This document shows, in pieces, positions 1 through 6,442 of a stretch of DNA of 11,983 nt. Numbering within the stretch: position 1 is the first letter of the stretch; every line of letters starts with the position of its first letter. This DNA is from F23-B02 sp045642545 (lineage in GTDB: Bacteria; Bacillota; Clostridia; Oscillospirales; Oscillospiraceae): the NCBI GenBank assembly GCA_045642545.1, contig JAZUJB010000022.1:1-11983 (forward strand), in the 5' to 3' direction. The position numbers were made by a program, and so were the translations under genes. The notes below the pieces were generated by a model. The model searched no databases, was not told the DNA's origin, and saw nothing but the letters and a program-made list of their open reading frames with translations.

Positions 1-33
1 GCAATAATATATTCATTTGCAGTGCGCAGTATT

Positions 34-46
34 ACCGATAATCGGT
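34..46. promoter_or_regulatory. Operator-like palindrome upstream of the spoIID-type operon
   Basis: ACCGAT-A-ATCGGT is a perfect 6-bp inverted repeat around one central base. Its last base is the first base of the predicted -35 box (46-51), a position where a bound repressor or activator would act on the promoter. A second, wider inverted repeat flanks the whole promoter: ATTTGCAGT at 15-23 and ACTGCAAAT at 80-88. The symmetry is seen directly; that a protein binds here is inference. Confidence 0.4.
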
Positions 47-74
47 TGAAATTACTGCATTTTCGTATTATAAT
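46..74 (+). promoter_or_regulatory. Predicted sigma-A promoter for the SpoIID/LytB gene, queA and tgt
   Basis: TTGAAA at 46-51 and TATAAT at 69-74 are separated by 17 bp, one mismatch from the sigma-A consensus. Transcription would start near 81, leaving a leader of about 29 nt before the ATG at 110. The Shine-Dalgarno is AAGGAA at 96-101. No good sigma-E promoter is visible here, which suggests vegetative expression of the operon. Confidence 0.65.
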
Positions 75-109
75 GATAAACTGCAAATTCAGTACAAGGA
101 ACAGATTTT

Positions 110-1594
110 ATGTCAAAAAGGCTCAAAAAGTTAATAGTGTCAATGCTGACCTGCGCAGTTGCTGTAACTTCGGTTCCTATGGCATTTGCGGCTGAAAAGT
201 CTGCTCCTGCCCCTGTGTATTTTGACCTTCCCGTTACCGTTGATGTGATTAAGGTCGGCTTATACTCGGGCTATTCTGCAGTTTCCGAGGCTTCTTTGCT
301 GAACAAGACGGGTAAGGGATACCTGTTTGGCTATTTTGATTATTCAAGAAAATTCCACGAGCTTGGCAGCAGCTCGGTTACAGAGCTTACTATGCGTGGC
401 GACCTCGGCTTTACAACAACAGACGGTATGGTTGTCGGTCCGTGGCACATGATTCTTAACAAGAAATTTTCGGATTTTGAATCAGCCAAAACCTATGCAA
501 AGAAGCTGTGGGGCGGATTTCCCGGATATATTAACGGAGAATACCGCGTGCTTGTCGGCGCTTATGCCAATGAAAGCAAGACAAACGAGGCTATAAAAAA
601 GCGCAAGATGGACGCTGTGCCCTTTACGGGAAGCTCCTGTGCAATACTTGCCGCTCAGTCCGGAACATCAGAACTTCAGTTTATGCTGGATAACGGAGAA
701 GGCTCAAGCCTTGCGGTAAGACCATCTTCGGAGTCAGGAAAAGCCGAAACATGGTTTGCCGGAAATGCGTATTACGGAGATTTTCAGTTTTCTCGCAATG
801 GCGGTGGAATTACCGTTGTCAATTATGTTCAGCTTGAAGATTATGTGAAAGGCGTGCTTCCATATGAAATGCACGGCGACTGGCCGCAGGAGGCATTAAA
901 AGCGCAGGGGACTTGTGCCCGCACTTATGCAATCAACAACATAAATTCTTATTATTTTCGCGGATTTGATGTCAGAAATGATACATATAGTCAGGTTTAC
1001 AGAGGCATAACGGGTACAACCGAAGGCACAAATGTTGCCGCTGCAGCAACTGCGGATAAATATGTTCGCTATAGAGGCTCTGTTTGCAAGGTATACTATA
1101 TGTCCTCCGACGGCGGTGCAACTGACAGCAGCGCAAATGTATTTTCTCAAAAACGAGCCTATCTCCAGGGCGTTAAGGATAGCAACGAAAAGAATATTGA
1201 GTTTTATAACAAGACATGGAAGAGTGAGCTTACTGCCGATAGCATTCTTTACAGACTCTCAACAAGCGATTATCAGCTGAAGGATATAGCCGATATTTCC
1301 GCAACCAGGTCTGAGCTTGGCAATGTGATTGAACTGCACTTTAAGGATTCCGAGGGTAAAACGGTTACACTTTACGGTGAGGATTGCTTCAGAGTTATCG
1401 GTATGAACAGCTTGAATTATAAAGTAAGCAGCTATGAGAACGAACAGAAGATAAAAATCTGGGTGTTTGAAGGTAAGGGCTGGGGCCATAATTGCGGTAT
1501 GAGCCAGTGGGGCGCATACGGAATGGCACTCAAAAAAGGCGTCAGCTGCGAGGATATTATTGATTTTTACTTTAGCGGAGCATATTTAGGATGA
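110..1594 (+). CDS. SpoIID/LytB-domain cell-wall protein (secreted)
   Basis: The protein has 494 aa. Residues 1-28 are a signal peptide: basic KRLKK, a hydrophobic core, and a likely cut after AFA. Around residues 115-160 a stretch including YRVLVGAYAN resembles a SPOR peptidoglycan-binding module. The SpoIID/LytB domain fills roughly 200-494. It carries the LEDYVKGVLPYEM block, where E253 matches the catalytic Glu of the lytic transglycosylase family, and the C-terminal block GWGHNCGMSQWGAYG (457-471). Family members cleave glycan strands; SpoIID does so during engulfment, LytB-type members modify vegetative wall. At 494 aa this is longer than canonical SpoIID (about 340 aa), and its promoter looks sigma-A-like, so a vegetative LytB-like role is as likely as a strict sporulation role. 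The stop overlaps the queA start (ATGA), so it is co-transcribed with queA and tgt. The family call is firm; the exact role is open. Confidence 0.85.
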   Translation: MSKRLKKLIVSMLTCAVAVTSVPMAFAAEKSAPAPVYFDLPVTVDVIKVGLYSGYSAVSEASLLNKTGKGYLFGYFDYSRKFHELGSSSVTELTMRGDLGFTTTDGMVVGPWHMILNKKFSDFESAKTYAKKLWGGFPGYINGEYRVLVGAYANESKTNEAIKKRKMDAVPFTGSSCAILAAQSGTSELQFMLDNGEGSSLAVRPSSESGKAETWFAGNAYYGDFQFSRNGGGITVVNYVQLEDYVKGVLPYEMHGDWPQEALKAQGTCARTYAINNINSYYFRGFDVRNDTYSQVYRGITGTTEGTNVAAAATADKYVRYRGSVCKVYYMSSDGGATDSSANVFSQKRAYLQGVKDSNEKNIEFYNKTWKSELTADSILYRLSTSDYQLKDIADISATRSELGNVIELHFKDSEGKTVTLYGEDCFRVIGMNSLNYKVSSYENEQKIKIWVFEGKGWGHNCGMSQWGAYGMALKKGVSCEDIIDFYFSGAYLG

Positions 1595-2613
1595 ATAAAT
1601 CGGATTTTAACTTTTATCTTCCCGAGGAGCTGATTGCTCAGACTCCTCTTGAAAAAAGGGATACATCGAGACTTCTGCACCTTAATAAAAAAACGGGTGA
1701 GCTTGAGCACGGTCATTTTTATGATATTAAAAAATACCTCAAGCCCGGCGACTGTCTGGTGCTTAATGATTCACGCGTGCTGCCCGCAAGACTTATCGGC
1801 GCAAGACCGACGGGCGGCGCAGTTGAGCTTGTTTTGCTCAAGGACCTCGGCGATAACTGCTGGGAGTGTCTGAGCAGACCCGGAAGAAAGACAAAGCCCG
1901 GACAGGAGATTATCTTCGGCGACGGCGAGCTTAAAGCAACAGTGCAAAGCGTTACCGACGGCGGCAACAGAATAGTGAAGTTTGAGTATGAGGGTATTTT
2001 CCTCGAGGTTCTTGAAAGACTCGGTAAAATGCCTCTGCCTCCGTATATAAAGGAAGAACTGCAGGACTCTGAGCGTTATCAGACTGTGTATTCAAAGGAA
2101 CTGGGCAGCGCTGCTGCACCGACTGCAGGTTTGCACTTTACAAAGGAGCTTCTTGCCGAGATTGAGGCAATGGGCGTAAAAATATGCTTTGTAACGCTTC
2201 ATGTAGGACTCGGCACCTTCCGTCCGGTCAAGGCTGAAAACATTGAAGAACACGATATGCATTCGGAATTCTGCATTGTTTCCGATGAAACCGCAAAAGC
2301 AGTAAATGAAACAAAGGCAGCCGGCGGCAGAATTGTAGCCGTAGGTACAACCTCATGCAGAACACTTGAAAGCTTCACAAACGCAGACGGTGTTCTTCAG
2401 GCTACCTCGGGCTGGACAAACATCTTCATCTATCCCGGTTACACCTTCAAGTGCATTGACGCACTCATCACTAATTTCCATCTTCCCGAAAGCACGCTGA
2501 TTATGCTGGTTTCCGCGCTTGCTGGCAGGGAAAATGTGCTTAACGCATACAATACGGCAGTAAAAGAAAAGTACCGTTTCTTCTCATTCGGAGATGCGAT
2601 GTTTATTGAATAA
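1591..2613 (+). CDS. queA: S-adenosylmethionine:tRNA ribosyltransferase-isomerase QueA
   Basis: QueA transfers the ribosyl part of SAM to 7-aminomethyl-7-deazaguanine in tRNA anticodons, giving epoxyqueuosine, the step after Tgt in queuosine synthesis. The 340-aa length is normal for the family. Visible family blocks are NDSRVLPARL (59-68), GLHFT and GTFRPV mid-protein, GTTSCRTLES, and TNFHLPES (294-301) near the C-terminus, so the protein looks complete and intact. The ATG at 1591 overlaps the upstream stop by 4 bp. A weak GGAG at 1577-1580 lies in front, so translation is probably coupled to the upstream gene. tgt follows after 12 bp. Confidence 0.97.
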   Translation: MNKSDFNFYLPEELIAQTPLEKRDTSRLLHLNKKTGELEHGHFYDIKKYLKPGDCLVLNDSRVLPARLIGARPTGGAVELVLLKDLGDNCWECLSRPGRKTKPGQEIIFGDGELKATVQSVTDGGNRIVKFEYEGIFLEVLERLGKMPLPPYIKEELQDSERYQTVYSKELGSAAAPTAGLHFTKELLAEIEAMGVKICFVTLHVGLGTFRPVKAENIEEHDMHSEFCIVSDETAKAVNETKAAGGRIVAVGTTSCRTLESFTNADGVLQATSGWTNIFIYPGYTFKCIDALITNFHLPESTLIMLVSALAGRENVLNAYNTAVKEKYRFFSFGDAMFIE

Positions 2614-2625
2614 GGCAGGAAATAT

Positions 2626-3756
2626 ATGTACACATTAAAAAAACAGGAAGGCCACGCAAGACGGGGCGAGTTTGAAACACCGCACGGAACAGTGCAGACT
2701 CCGGTGTTTATGAATGTCGGCACTGCTGCCGCGATTAAGGGCGCGCTTTCTGCTGCCGACCTTAAGAATATCGGCTGTCAGGTTGAGCTTTCAAACACAT
2801 ATCATCTGCATCTCAGACCCGGTGATGAGCTTGTCAAAGAGATGGGCGGACTTCATAAGTTTATGACATGGGACGGCCCTATCCTTACCGATAGCGGCGG
2901 ATTTCAGATTTTTTCCCTTGCAAGCCTCAGAAAGATAAGCGAAGAGGGCGTGAAGTTTAACTCACACATTGACGGCAGACACATTTTTATGGGGCCCGAG
3001 GAGAGTATGCGCATTCAGGCAAATCTCGGCTCTGATATTGCAATGGCATTTGATGAATGCGTAAAAATTCCTTCACCTCATGACTATGTTGAAAAATCCT
3101 GCGAGCGCACATATAGATGGCTTGCTCGATGCAAGGCTGCCCTTGCAGAATACAACAGCATGGACGATGCGGTTAATCCCGGTCAGATGCTTTTCGGTAT
3201 AAATCAGGGCGCAACCTTTGCAGACCTGCGCATTGAGCATATGAAAAAAATAGCCGATCTTGACCTTCCCGGCTATGCAATCGGCGGACTTGCAGTAGGG
3301 GAGAGCCATCAAGAGATGTACGATACAATTGAGGCGGTTGAGGAATATATGCCCAAGGACAAGCCGCGTTACCTCATGGGCGTCGGTACTCCGGGTAATA
3401 TTATCGAAGGTGTATACCGCGGCGTTGATTTCTTCGATTGCGTAATGCCCGCGCGCAACGGCAGACACGGTCATCTGTTTACCTGGAGCGGAATTATCAA
3501 CATCAAAAACGAAAAGTACTCACGCGATGACAGACCCATTGACCCCGAGTGTGATTGCCCCGTTTGCAGAAGATACAATCGCGCATATCTGCGACATCTG
3601 TTCAAAGCAGATGAAATGCTTGCAATGCGCTTTGCAGTTATGCACAATCTGTATTTCTACAATAAGCTGACCGAAAGAATTCGCCAGTCGCTTGATGAGG
3701 GCAGCTTCGCTCAGTTCCGCGGAAAATACTCTAAATTGTTAGATACAAGAATATAA
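2626..3756 (+). CDS. tgt: tRNA-guanine transglycosylase Tgt
   Basis: Tgt exchanges guanine-34 for preQ1 in tRNAs with GUN anticodons (Asp, Asn, His, Tyr), the first tRNA-level step of queuosine synthesis. The 376-aa length is typical. D89 in TDSGGFQ and D271 in FFDCVMPARNGRHG match the general acid/base and nucleophile aspartates. The zinc site is complete: C309, C311, C314 and H340 (CDCPVC and VMHN). GGLAVGE, the preQ1-pocket segment, is also present. AGGAAA lies just upstream of the ATG as Shine-Dalgarno. The gene sits directly behind queA in the same operon. No clear terminator follows; the next promoter starts 6 bp after the stop. Confidence 0.98.
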   Translation: MYTLKKQEGHARRGEFETPHGTVQTPVFMNVGTAAAIKGALSAADLKNIGCQVELSNTYHLHLRPGDELVKEMGGLHKFMTWDGPILTDSGGFQIFSLASLRKISEEGVKFNSHIDGRHIFMGPEESMRIQANLGSDIAMAFDECVKIPSPHDYVEKSCERTYRWLARCKAALAEYNSMDDAVNPGQMLFGINQGATFADLRIEHMKKIADLDLPGYAIGGLAVGESHQEMYDTIEAVEEYMPKDKPRYLMGVGTPGNIIEGVYRGVDFFDCVMPARNGRHGHLFTWSGIINIKNEKYSRDDRPIDPECDCPVCRRYNRAYLRHLFKADEMLAMRFAVMHNLYFYNKLTERIRQSLDEGSFAQFRGKYSKLLDTRI

Positions 3757-3761
3757 AATAC

Positions 3762-3790
3762 TTGAAATTAATTATGCGCATATGTATAAT
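3762..3790 (+). promoter_or_regulatory. Predicted sigma-A promoter of yajC, with a palindromic spacer
   Basis: TTGAAA at 3762-3767 and TATAAT at 3785-3790 are separated by 17 bp, the same boxes and spacing as at 46-74. Inside the spacer, 3773-3782 is the perfect palindrome TATGCGCATA, a possible regulator site. The start would be near 3797, giving a leader of about 36 nt with Shine-Dalgarno AAGGAGT at 3820-3826. Confidence 0.65.
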
Positions 3791-3832
3791 AATTCTGTGA
3801 TATGAAAATTCATTTATTTAAGGAGTAATAAT

Positions 3833-4156
3833 ATGTTGTTAACAGCTACTGCAGGCGCCGGCAACTCCGGTTCCATGATTTTCATTCTTCTCGCATTCTT
3901 CGTTCTGATGTGGCTCTTCATGATCAGACCCGAAAAGAAAAAGCAGAAGAAGGTTGAAGAGATGCGCAAGGCACTCTCCGTTGGCGATGAAGTTGTTACT
4001 ATCGGCGGAATAATGGGCACAGTAGTTCATGTTACCGATGATAACATCACCATTGAAAGCGGTGAGGACAGAGTTCGCATTCAGCTCAAGAAATGGGCAA
4101 TCAGCACCAATGTCAGAGCAGAGGCAGCCGAAGCAAAGGCAAAGGAAAAGAAATAA
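3833..4156 (+). CDS. yajC: Preprotein translocase accessory subunit YajC
   Basis: YajC is the small membrane protein that associates with SecDF next to the SecYEG channel. The 107-aa product has a single hydrophobic segment (about residues 12-31, ending MWLFMIRPEKKKQKK). A cytoplasmic domain follows with the family block LSVGDEVVTIGGIMGTV, then a highly charged Ala/Lys/Glu tail. The tgt-yajC order is conserved in many bacteria. A strong Shine-Dalgarno (AAGGAGT, 6-nt spacing) fixes the ATG at 3833. The gene has its own predicted promoter and ends at a long terminator hairpin, so it can be made independently of tgt. No secD or secF lies in the window. Confidence 0.95.
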   Translation: MLLTATAGAGNSGSMIFILLAFFVLMWLFMIRPEKKKQKKVEEMRKALSVGDEVVTIGGIMGTVVHVTDDNITIESGEDRVRIQLKKWAISTNVRAEAAEAKAKEKK

Positions 4157-4167
4157 TTAGCATTTTA

Positions 4168-4223
4168 ATCCCCCTGAACTAATAAGATGTACAAACCATC
4201 TTGTTGTTCGGGGGGATTTTTTT
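4168..4223 (+). terminator. Long terminator hairpin after yajC, overlapping the next gene's ribosome-binding site
   Basis: The 5' arm ATCCCCCTGAAC...AAGATG (from 4168) pairs with CATCTT...GTTCGGGGGGAT (to 4217). There is one T-G wobble and a small internal loop, and a T tract follows to 4223. The G-run in the 3' arm (4210-4215) is also the only Shine-Dalgarno-like sequence for the TTG start at 4222. Confidence 0.85.
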
Positions 4224-4644
4224 GCAATCAAAAAATAATAAAAAAGTGCCGTTGGTGAGTACGAAGGGAATACCGGCTGCGGTGCTTATAGGAATTGCCG
4301 CGACAATTGTTATGCTGTTTATCGCAGCGGCGCTGATTGAAACGGGAAAGCTTAAGGAGCAAAGAATAGATATTGCAATAATTATCATTAATATACTTGC
4401 CGGCTTGATATGCGGTGCAGTTGCCAAAGCTGCCGGCAGGGGAGGAGGGGCGCTTAACGGAATACTTAGCGGAGTTGTGTATGCGACGGTTTTAGTGCTA
4501 CTTGCAGTACTGCTTGATTTTGGGCTGGCGGACAAAGCGGAAATTTTAAGGGTGTACATCGTATCGGTGTTATCCGGTTTTGCAGGTTGGAAAATCAATT
4601 TGGCTAAAAGTAACAAAAAATTTCATAAAAAACACAAAGCATGA
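4222..4644 (+). CDS. TIGR04086-type four-span membrane protein (YrzE-like)
   Basis: The 140-aa protein has four predicted membrane segments, at about residues 18-39, 49-71, 78-100 and 110-130. A glycine-rich AGRGGG loop and a very basic C-terminus (KSNKKFHKKHKA) are also visible. Its place directly behind yajC, its size and its topology match the TIGR04086 family (B. subtilis YrzE), whose function is unknown. I call it mainly on context and topology. The start is uncertain. TTG at 4222 is preferred because GGGGGGA (4210-4216) lies 5 nt upstream; TTG at 4201 falls inside the hairpin arm, and GTG at 4246 has no ribosome-binding site. No promoter fits between yajC and this gene, so it probably depends on read-through of the yajC terminator, with its ribosome-binding site held in the hairpin. 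Confidence 0.75.
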   Translation: MQSKNNKKVPLVSTKGIPAAVLIGIAATIVMLFIAAALIETGKLKEQRIDIAIIIINILAGLICGAVAKAAGRGGGALNGILSGVVYATVLVLLAVLLDFGLADKAEILRVYIVSVLSGFAGWKINLAKSNKKFHKKHKA

Positions 4645-4789
4645 AATTAACACTACTATTTGTAATTGCTGATTTAGGTTTACATAAACTCGAGCGATTA
4701 CCTATATGTTGTGCTGATATTACGGGCTGTTAACGAAATGTTGTTGCATACGCATTGAAATACAATGCTTTGCGAATCTGGAGTAGCTT

Positions 4790-4817
4790 GGTTAACATAA
4801 TATGGTTAACATAATAT
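4790..4817. repeat. Tandem duplication of a 14-bp unit
   Basis: GGTTAACATAATAT occurs twice back to back with no mismatch (4790-4803 and 4804-4817). Each copy contains the palindrome GTTAAC. The repeat lies 43 bp upstream of the predicted -35 box at 4860. It could be a two-site protein-binding element or a recent slippage duplication; the sequence does not decide. Confidence 0.85.
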
Positions 4818-4859
4818 ATCGACATAATTAACAAAAATCATCAATTTCAGCAAAAAGCC

Positions 4860-4888
4860 TTGATAACATCGAGAATTTGTATTATATT
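4860..4888 (+). promoter_or_regulatory. Predicted promoter of the SpoIIM-like gene and xerD
   Basis: TTGATA at 4860-4865 and TATATT at 4883-4888 with a 17-bp spacer are each one mismatch from sigma-A consensus. The start would be near 4895, within the loop of the wide inverted repeat at 4867-4932. A sigma-E reading (GAGAATT 4871-4877, CATACGGA 4892-4899) matches only 5/7 and 5/8, so I prefer sigma-A. Confidence 0.5.
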
Positions 4889-4932
4889 GTCCATACGGAC
4901 TGATTATGTAAATTTATCCGTTATTCTCGATG
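4867..4932. repeat. 10-bp inverted repeat around the transcription start
   Basis: CATCGAGAAT (4867-4876) and ATTCTCGATG (4923-4932) are perfect reverse complements separated by 46 nt. A nested pair, ACGGA (4895-4899) and TCCGT (4917-4921), abuts the right arm, and GTCC-ATAC-GGAC (4889-4900) is a further small hairpin. A T-rich stretch follows the right arm, so read-through RNA from upstream could fold into a weak terminator. RNA started at the local promoter would lack the left arm. Confidence 0.6.
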
Positions 4933-4958
4933 CTTATTTTTCACATTGAGGTGACGGA

Positions 4959-5492
4959 ATGAAATCAGAAAATCTCAGCAAAAAGCCGGCTCGCTGCAGA
5001 ACGGCAAGAAGTGAATTACTCTTGACAAACCTTGCGTTTTTGCTTGGAGTACTTACATTTGCGATAAGCAATACATCGCTTTCGTTCTTTGAGAAGGATT
5101 TACCGATTATTGCTAATCTTGATTTCAGAATTTTCGGTTGCGTTTTTATTCTGTTTTTTATGCAATTATCTGCATTTTCGATAGTAGGCTCGGCGATTGT
5201 TCCTATTACCGATTGGGCGATGGGACTTTTTTTGCCGATGTCCCTGGCTACCATAATTCCGAATGCGGAACTGAGTGCAATAATTATTGTAAAGTCATTC
5301 ATAGCTGTGCTGCTTTTGGTCTTTATATGCACGCTGGTTTCCTGCGGTTCGTTGGTTTCGGCAAAGAAGCTGTTTAATAAGGTGAAAAACGAGCGAAGGC
5401 TCAAGGCTGAGCTTGTTAAGACCTTAGCGCTTGCTTTGTCTTTTGTGATTTTATCAATTATCGGTATTTCCGACTTAAATACTTTTTTATAG
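4959..5492 (+). CDS. Five-span membrane protein, possible diverged SpoIIM
   Basis: The 177-aa product has a basic N-terminus (KSENLSKKPARCRTARS) and about five hydrophobic segments (roughly 23-42, 57-78, 80-104, 108-132, 155-172). A charged loop KKLFNKVKNERR precedes the last one. I do not recognise it from a motif. Length, topology, the segment LSAFSIVGSAIVPITDWAMG and its position just before xerD resemble SpoIIM, a subunit of the forespore engulfment machinery; spoIIM lies close to xerD in B. subtilis and, as I recall, in Clostridia. That assignment is inference from context and weak similarity. The ATG at 4959 follows GAGGTGA (4948-4954). xerD follows after 16 bp, so the two are probably one operon. 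It could instead be an unrelated membrane protein. Confidence 0.7.
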   Translation: MKSENLSKKPARCRTARSELLLTNLAFLLGVLTFAISNTSLSFFEKDLPIIANLDFRIFGCVFILFFMQLSAFSIVGSAIVPITDWAMGLFLPMSLATIIPNAELSAIIIVKSFIAVLLLVFICTLVSCGSLVSAKKLFNKVKNERRLKAELVKTLALALSFVILSIIGISDLNTFL

Positions 5493-5508
5493 AAAGGGGG
5501 TCATATGA

Positions 5509-6399
5509 ATGCTTAATTCAGAATGTCTTGAAATCTTTAATAAGTACCTGACTGATGTTAAAAAGTGTTCACAGAATACCCTCAGCTCCTATTTAAGGGA
5601 TATAAGACAGTTGAGTGATTATATTGAAACTCACACTGACGATACTCTTGATAATGTCACAGAAGATGAGCTTGCTGATTACATAGGCTGGTTAAAGGGC
5701 AACGGCAAATCTGTTGCAACCGTCAGCAGAGCAATTGCATCCGTAAAGTGCTTTTATTCACTGCTCGTAACCGAGGGATATCTTAAAGAAAGTCCCGCAA
5801 CAAAGCTCGTGCCCGATAAAGCAACGCAGAAGCTTCCTCAGATTCTCACCAGCAAGGAGGTTGAGCTTCTTCTTGAGCAGCCCTCATGTACAGATGCAAA
5901 GGGTTACCGCGACAGAGCTATGCTCGAGCTTCTCTACGCAACCGGTATAAGAGTAAGCGAGCTTATCGCACTCAACATCAACGATGTTAATATTTCCGCA
6001 GGCGTAATCAGATGCATGAGCAGAGATAAGGAGAGATTCATTCCTCTGTATGCAACCGCTGTTAAAGCACTGTCTGAATACATCGAGTTCATAAGACCTC
6101 AGATGATAGCGCTTCCCGGCGAACAGGCATTGTTTGTCAATGTAAGCGGCGAGAGAATGTCAAGACAGGGCTTCTGGAAGATAATTAAGTCTTATCAGCA
6201 GAAGGCAAACATAGAAAAGACAATCACTCCGCATACTCTCCGCCATTCATTTGCTGCACATCTGCTTGAAAACGGCGCTGACCTGCACTCCATTCAGGAG
6301 ATGCTCGGCCATGCGGACATTTCTTCGACTCAGATTTATTCTCAGCTCGTTAAGAAGCAGCTTAAGGATGTCTACAACAAAGCTCATCCTCGCGCATAA
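5509..6399 (+). CDS. xerD: Site-specific tyrosine recombinase XerD
   Basis: XerC/XerD recombinases resolve chromosome dimers at the dif site near the terminus. The 296-aa protein has the N-terminal SAM-like DNA-binding domain (about 1-95) and the C-terminal catalytic domain (about 110-296). All key residues are visible: R148 in ATGIRVSEL, H242 and R245 in HTLRHSFAAH, H268 in LGHADISST and the nucleophile Y277 in QIYSQL. The length is standard, and there is no sign of an integrase-type extension or adjacent attachment site, so this is the housekeeping enzyme rather than a mobile-element integrase. XerD is preferred over XerC because of the SpoIIM-like neighbour. AAAGGGGG at 5493-5500 sits 8 nt before the ATG at 5509; an out-of-frame ATG at 5505 opens a three-codon frame ending at 5516. 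Confidence 0.93.
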   Translation: MLNSECLEIFNKYLTDVKKCSQNTLSSYLRDIRQLSDYIETHTDDTLDNVTEDELADYIGWLKGNGKSVATVSRAIASVKCFYSLLVTEGYLKESPATKLVPDKATQKLPQILTSKEVELLLEQPSCTDAKGYRDRAMLELLYATGIRVSELIALNINDVNISAGVIRCMSRDKERFIPLYATAVKALSEYIEFIRPQMIALPGEQALFVNVSGERMSRQGFWKIIKSYQQKANIEKTITPHTLRHSFAAHLLENGADLHSIQEMLGHADISSTQIYSQLVKKQLKDVYNKAHPRA

Positions 6400-6409
6400 C
6401 AGATAATCT

Positions 6410-6439
6410 AAAGACCGCACCGATGGTGCGGTCTTTTTT
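6410..6439 (+). terminator. Intrinsic terminator after xerD
   Basis: A perfect 12-bp stem (AAAGACCGCACC 6410-6421 with GGTGCGGTCTTT 6425-6436) with a 3-nt loop and a T tract to 6439. It separates the SpoIIM-like/xerD unit from ruvCAB. The A-tract/T-tract symmetry allows bidirectional function, but no gene faces it from the other side. Confidence 0.95.
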
Positions 6440-6442
6440 ATG

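Larger units (their letters stand above)
4645..4958. other. Gene-free 314-bp AT-rich intergenic region
   Basis: No convincing open reading frame or known RNA gene was found on either strand. It holds a small hairpin (GCATTG-AAATA-CAATGC, 4752-4768, no T tract), a 14-bp tandem duplication (4790-4817), a 10-bp wide inverted repeat (4867-4932) and a promoter for the next gene (4860-4888). GTTAAC occurs three times (4729, 4791, 4805). In several Clostridia, as I recall, the six-cysteine SCIFF peptide gene follows the TIGR04086 gene; no Cys-rich peptide is encoded here. Confidence 0.7.

Noticed and set aside
1..109. A sigma-E promoter for the SpoIID/LytB gene (for example GATAAACT at 75-82 as -10).
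   Set aside because: No acceptable -35 lies 13-15 bp upstream; the sigma-A-type boxes at 46-74 fit far better.
4179..4616. A 145-codon - strand frame opposite the TIGR04086 gene.
   Set aside because: Its Ser/Ala/Pro/Ile-rich sequence is the expected reverse of a membrane-protein gene, and the + strand product has the coherent topology and context.
4752..4768. Hairpin GCATTG-AAATA-CAATGC as terminator of the TIGR04086 gene.
   Set aside because: The stem is short and AT-balanced, has no T tract, and lies over 100 bp after the stop.
4871..4899. A sigma-E promoter for the SpoIIM-like gene.
   Set aside because: Matches of 5/7 and 5/8 are weak for AT-rich DNA; the overlapping sigma-A-type boxes score better, though the sigma-E option is not excluded.
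5509..6399. The tyrosine recombinase as an integrase marking a mobile element.
   Set aside because: Its length and sequence blocks fit housekeeping XerD; there are no attachment repeats, phage genes or cargo, and the neighbours are core genes.
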